A DNA stretch of 64,000 nt from Polaromonas sp. (GTDB taxonomy: Bacteria > Pseudomonadota > Gammaproteobacteria > Burkholderiales > Burkholderiaceae_C), in assembly GCF_012927485.1 (NCBI RefSeq), contig NZ_JABBPC010000003.1, positions 1 to 64,000 of the forward strand. Reading direction: 5' to 3'. The notes under the pieces are model-generated. The model had not been told where the DNA came from. It was given only the letters and a program-made list of their open reading frames with translations, and ran no database searches. Positions within the stretch are counted from its first letter, which is position 1; each line of letters opens with the position of its first letter. The position numbers and the translations under genes are program-made. Below are positions 61,912 to 64,000 of this stretch, piece by piece.

Positions 61912-62436
61912 CTAGTCGATCTTCCTCATGGTCACCGTCATCGATGGCACCCCATGCTTGCCGTCGTCAGAGCGCTCGTGACGCGCCGTCAGCGTCTTGC
62001 CCTCGTCCGTGAACACTCCCGTGCAGCGCGTGCGCGCACCTTGCCACGCCCAGATGCCGTCCCGGAACGACAGCGTTTGCGCCGCGGTGTTCCCTTGGCT
62101 GTCGAAGAAGTGAGTTCTAAACTGGCCGCTTGCGGAATCGTAGCCGATGACCTCGAGCCCTCCCACGTCGCTAGGCCCGATGCGGCCGAATGCGGGGTGC
62201 ATGACGAAGTGGCCACCCGGCACCCAGTTGTACACGTCGCTGGCGAGGATTCGCGCGGGGAGAACCTCTGCACTCCCTGCCGTCTCGCCCTCGGTGATCG
62301 AACGGCCGATGAGCACATTGAGGCGGTCTAGCTCCGGCGCGCGCTGCACTGCGCCCGTGACCCGGGCGGTCGCGGCACCAGTGGGGAGCTCAAAGAGGCG
62401 CTCGGAACTCCGGACAGGGGTGGCTTTCTTCGTCAT
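61912..62436 (-). CDS. Cassette-encoded DUF1579-like protein
   Basis: 174 residues from ATG 62436, with AAGGG upstream. After a short variable start, RLNVLIGRSITEGET...PARILASDVYNWVPGGHFVMH and VIGYDSASGQFRTHFFDSQG resemble lipocalin-like DUF1579 proteins of unknown function, which form small beta-barrels. The cassette contains only this gene; it stops 56 bases before the attC core. Confidence 0.78.
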   Translation of the reverse strand: MTKKATPVRSSERLFELPTGAATARVTGAVQRAPELDRLNVLIGRSITEGETAGSAEVLPARILASDVYNWVPGGHFVMHPAFGRIGPSDVGGLEVIGYDSASGQFRTHFFDSQGNTAAQTLSFRDGIWAWQGARTRCTGVFTDEGKTLTARHERSDDGKHGVPSMTVTMRKID

Positions 62437-62482
62437 CGCGATTGCCCTTCGGTTGATGAGGTGCGTTGTCAGTTGTCGCGCT

Positions 62483-62542
62483 GCCTAACGTTTGAGTTAA
62501 GGGGCGCGCTTTGGCGCGTCCCGCTTGATGGATGGGTTAGGG
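62483..62542. repeat. attC site
   Basis: GCCTAAC (62483-62489) and GTTAGGG (62536-62542) with GTTTGAGTTAAGGGGCGCGC / GCGCGTCCCGCTTGATGGAT arms, 60 bp. Confidence 0.9.
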
Positions 62543-62549
62543 TGCCTAT

Positions 62550-62953
62550 TCACTGAACCTCAAATAGTGCTTTAACATGAGGTTTGGATAAATAGACCAT
62601 GATTAGCACGGCAATTCCAATGCCCACCAACTGAAGAACTGTATTGGCAATAGTGAACTCCTGCTTAGGCAGGATTGGAAAAATGGCAATAATGCTTAAT
62701 ACCACTGCTATTGCCGATAGCCACTTGGTAAGTTTACATCCCCACTCTTGCAAAGACCATAAACCGTAAACTGACGCTAACATAAACACCCCAAGAACCA
62801 TAAGTAGGGCACCGCCTAATGCAAAGAGGCTGCTGCCTTTAGGAAGAGCGCTAAACAAAAGTAAATACAGCCAAGTGGAAAGTAAATAATGCCGCAAAAG
62901 GCATAATAAACAGCTGTGGCGGTTATGCCGAATGGTTTTTTTGTTGTTGCCAT
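62550..62953 (-). pseudogene. Cassette-encoded small membrane protein, probably frameshifted near its start
   Basis: A strong ribosome site (CAGGAG) precedes ATG 62953, from which MATTKKPFGITATAVYYAFCGIIYF is read and then meets a stop after about 40 codons. The remainder of a typical four-helix membrane protein (YLLLFSALPKGSSLFALGG ... GIGIAVLIMVYLSKPHVKALF, to 62550) is in the next frame and lacks its own good start (TTG 62897). A one-base change near 62885 would join them. Without it the product is truncated. An A7 run in the fifth to seventh codons is a further slippage risk. Confidence 0.7.
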
Positions 62954-62974
62954 TTGAAACTCCTGTGGTTGAAA

Positions 62975-63034
62975 CCCTAACGCCTGAATTATGCCGAACC
63001 GCGAAGCGGTTTCGGCTTGAATGAATTGTTAGAC
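62975..63034. repeat. attC site of the first cassette
   Basis: CCCTAAC (62975-62981) and GTTAGAC (63028-63034) bound GCCTGAATTATGCCGAACCGC - GAA - GCGGTTTCGGCTTGAATGAATTG, a near-perfect 60-bp palindrome with the extrahelical mismatches usual in attC. The gene's stop lies in the core. Confidence 0.93.
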
Positions 63035-63343
63035 GGCATTTGCATGGGCCACCACAACGAAATGCTGCACTAGCGGCTCAAACTCTAAGAGATAGTCATG
63101 ATCTTCTGGGTAGTACTTAGCCAGCAGTAGGTCATCCCCAGCAAAAGCACGAATGCTCTCTTCCGATTCCCAATGGGTGACGGTCATAAAATGCGTTACC
63201 TCACCCTCGTCTCGCCGCAGTACGGCGACAGTAAGGTTCCCCGGAACTGAGCGGTAGTCTGGAACAGCCCGTTGCTCAAGAAAGGTCGTATAAGCGTCGG
63301 CCTTTGAGCGCGGTGTGACCCCATGCCACATGCGACAAATCAT
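63029..63343 (-). CDS. First cassette: antibiotic-biosynthesis-monooxygenase (ABM)-like protein
   Basis: 104 residues from ATG 63343, six bases after GGAG. Its ferredoxin-like fold is suggested by MICRMWHGVTPRSKADAYTTFLE, VAVLRRDEGEVTHFMTVTHWES and YYPEDHDYLLEFEP. ABM-domain proteins act on small aromatic or haem-like compounds or as unknown-function dimers. It is the cassette nearest attI, only 17 bases from the core, so it would be the best expressed in the array. Confidence 0.85.
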   Translation of the reverse strand: MICRMWHGVTPRSKADAYTTFLEQRAVPDYRSVPGNLTVAVLRRDEGEVTHFMTVTHWESEESIRAFAGDDLLLAKYYPEDHDYLLEFEPLVQHFVVVAHANAV

Positions 63344-63359
63344 TGAACTCTCCAATGCC

Positions 63360-63366
63360 GTTTAAC
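63360..63366 (-). other. attI-like core site
   Basis: GTTTAAC (GTTAAAC on the minus strand) fits GTTRRRY and marks the junction between the integrase-side region and the first cassette. Confidence 0.65.
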
Positions 63367-63465
63367 GTGATGTAGATCGTCGGATATTCTGGGAACACAG
63401 TTTATCCGACCAAATAAACTGGAGCGACGGGTTGCGATTGGTTTCGCATAGGCCTGCCAGCCCGC

Positions 63466-63494
63466 TTGACACCGAGCTTTCAAAGATGGATACC
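63466..63494 (+). promoter_or_regulatory. Possible promoter of the integrase pseudogene
   Basis: TTGACA (63466-63471) and GATACC (63489-63494) are 17 bases apart and point towards the integrase remnant. The -10 match is poor. Confidence 0.35.
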
Positions 63495-63544
63495 GTGTTT
63501 TTATATATAGTTTCGACTCTATAAACTCTGTCGCCTATCTTCCC

Positions 63545-63986
63545 CAATCCAAGCGCCTGCCGGAGCAGGTGAGCGAGGCGCTACGCTAGAAACACTATAG
63601 TCTGAAAACTGAGCAGGCTTAACTTTACTGGGTTCGCTTTTTGTGAGCTGGCATGGGCGTGATGGGCAAATGCAACATTCCCGTAGCATGGGGGACGCTG
63701 AGGCGACGCAGTTCCTGACCACGCTCGCCAATGAGCGGCGGGTGTCGGTGTCACCGCACAATCAGGCGCTCAGTGCCTTGCTGTTTTTATACCGCGAGGT
63801 GCTGGCAATTGATTTGCCCTGGCTTACCGAGGTCCAGCGCCCGACCCGTCCCAAGCAGATTCTTTCTGCTTTGACCAAGGCCAAGTTTGCGGCCCTTTCG
63901 GGCGCAATGGGAACGATAAGGCTTTGTTGGCCAAGCTGCTGTATGACACGGCTAACCCGCGGGATGCGCTCGGCAGCGTGGTGTGA
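63545..63986 (+). pseudogene. Integron integrase (IntI) pseudogene
   Basis: The N-terminal half of IntI is readable in three frames. Frame 1 (from 63545): RLPEQVSEALR-stop-KHYSLKTEQA-stop-LYWVRFL-stop, corresponding to the [28 protein letters not shown] region of integron integrases. Frame 2 (from about 63671): MGDAEATQFLTTLANERRVS, ALSALLFLYREVLAIDLPWL and TEVQRP. A further shift at about 63905 gives ALLAKLLYDTANPRDALG, which corresponds to the FAQLLYGTGMRISEGL region with the catalytic Arg lost (RISE replaced by PRDA). Several stops and at least two frameshifts make the gene non-functional. It continues past the window, if at all. Confidence 0.88.
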
Positions 63987-64000
63987 TAAGTGCCGACTCC

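Larger units (their letters stand above)
55250..63986 (-). mobile_element. Chromosomal integron: co-oriented gene cassette array with integrase pseudogene
   Basis: Twelve or so minus-strand genes are separated by 55-87-bp imperfect palindromes with RYYYAAC ... GTTRRRY ends, the form of attC sites. The array ends on the right at an attI-like core (GTTTAAC 63360-63366) next to a plus-strand integron-integrase pseudogene, the usual divergent arrangement. On the left it ends with a damaged attC at 55250-55306. The cassettes sit beside thrS. Confidence 0.92.

Noticed and set aside
63366..63540. Pc promoter reading into the cassettes
   Set aside because: Some AT-rich segments on the minus strand could serve as -10, but no convincing -35/-10 pair with correct spacing was found.
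63519..63761. 80-residue minus-strand gene next to attI
   Set aside because: It is antisense to the integrase remnant, lacks a ribosome site and has no domain; considered a shadow frame.

Overview
The window is chromosomal DNA of a betaproteobacterium, most likely of the family Comamonadaceae (Rhodoferax/Polaromonas-like). This rests on the gene content and order thrS-infC-rpmI-rplT-pheS-pheT-ihfA-merR-tRNA-Pro, the ntrB/ntrC-glnA block, the ppsA/ppsR divergent pair, a late cobalamin operon, and the GC-rich codon use. No rRNA is present.

Region 1 (1-9.3 kb): the end of a pseudopilin/secretion cluster (partial proline-rich protein and three overlapping pseudopilin-like genes). It is followed by a NarL-type regulator facing a NarX-type kinase, an SCO1/SenC protein, a small lytic transglycosylase, a glutathione S-transferase, a decayed quinone reductase gene, a chemoreceptor and a small secreted protein. 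Region 2 (9.3-25.3 kb): housekeeping. cobD-cobC-cobQ overlap by ATGA junctions; ntrB-ntrC are followed by a DUF4124 gene and glnA, which has a sigma-54 promoter with two upstream NtrC-type palindromes. Then come a CinA/MoaB-like protein, an EI24/CysZ-like membrane protein, an RsuA-like pseudouridine synthase, ppsA and its regulator ppsR, and a glycine-rich RRM protein.

Region 3 (25.8-46.8 kb) is accessory. An IS21-family element (istA/istB) is followed by an octamer tandem repeat and an orphan gene resembling the uracil-DNA glycosylase superfamily. A 16.9-kb integrative island (29901-46756) comes next, bounded by 98-bp direct repeats made of the 3' half of tRNA-Pro(GGG) and its terminator. 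It carries a tyrosine integrase, paired TTGGGACAA repeats at both ends, and a divergent unit: a ribbon-helix-helix regulator, a fused HsdM-half-HsdS protein, HsdR and a third coupled protein with a nuclease-like motif on one side, and two uncharacterised overlapping genes on the other. An AlpA-like protein, a 32-residue peptide, a TOPRIM primase, a DUF3987 ATPase and three unknown proteins complete it. No virion or conjugation genes are visible.

Region 4 (46.8-55.0 kb): the translation operon thrS-infC-rpmI-rplT-pheS-pheT-ihfA with an RNA terminator in its leader and another before pheS, then a MerR-family gene.

Region 5 (55.25-64.0 kb) is a chromosomal integron. About a dozen co-oriented gene cassettes on the minus strand are separated by attC sites. 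They run leftwards from an attI-like core at 63360, next to an integron-integrase pseudogene on the plus strand (in-frame stops and frameshifts). Cassettes encode an ABM-like monooxygenase, small membrane and secreted proteins, a DHFR/RibD-like reductase, a SAM methyltransferase, an M48 protease with a pilin-like tail and a frameshifted serine beta-lactamase-family hydrolase. A decayed IS3-family remnant lies within the array. Several cassette genes and distal attC sites are broken, so the array looks old and probably no longer self-mobile.
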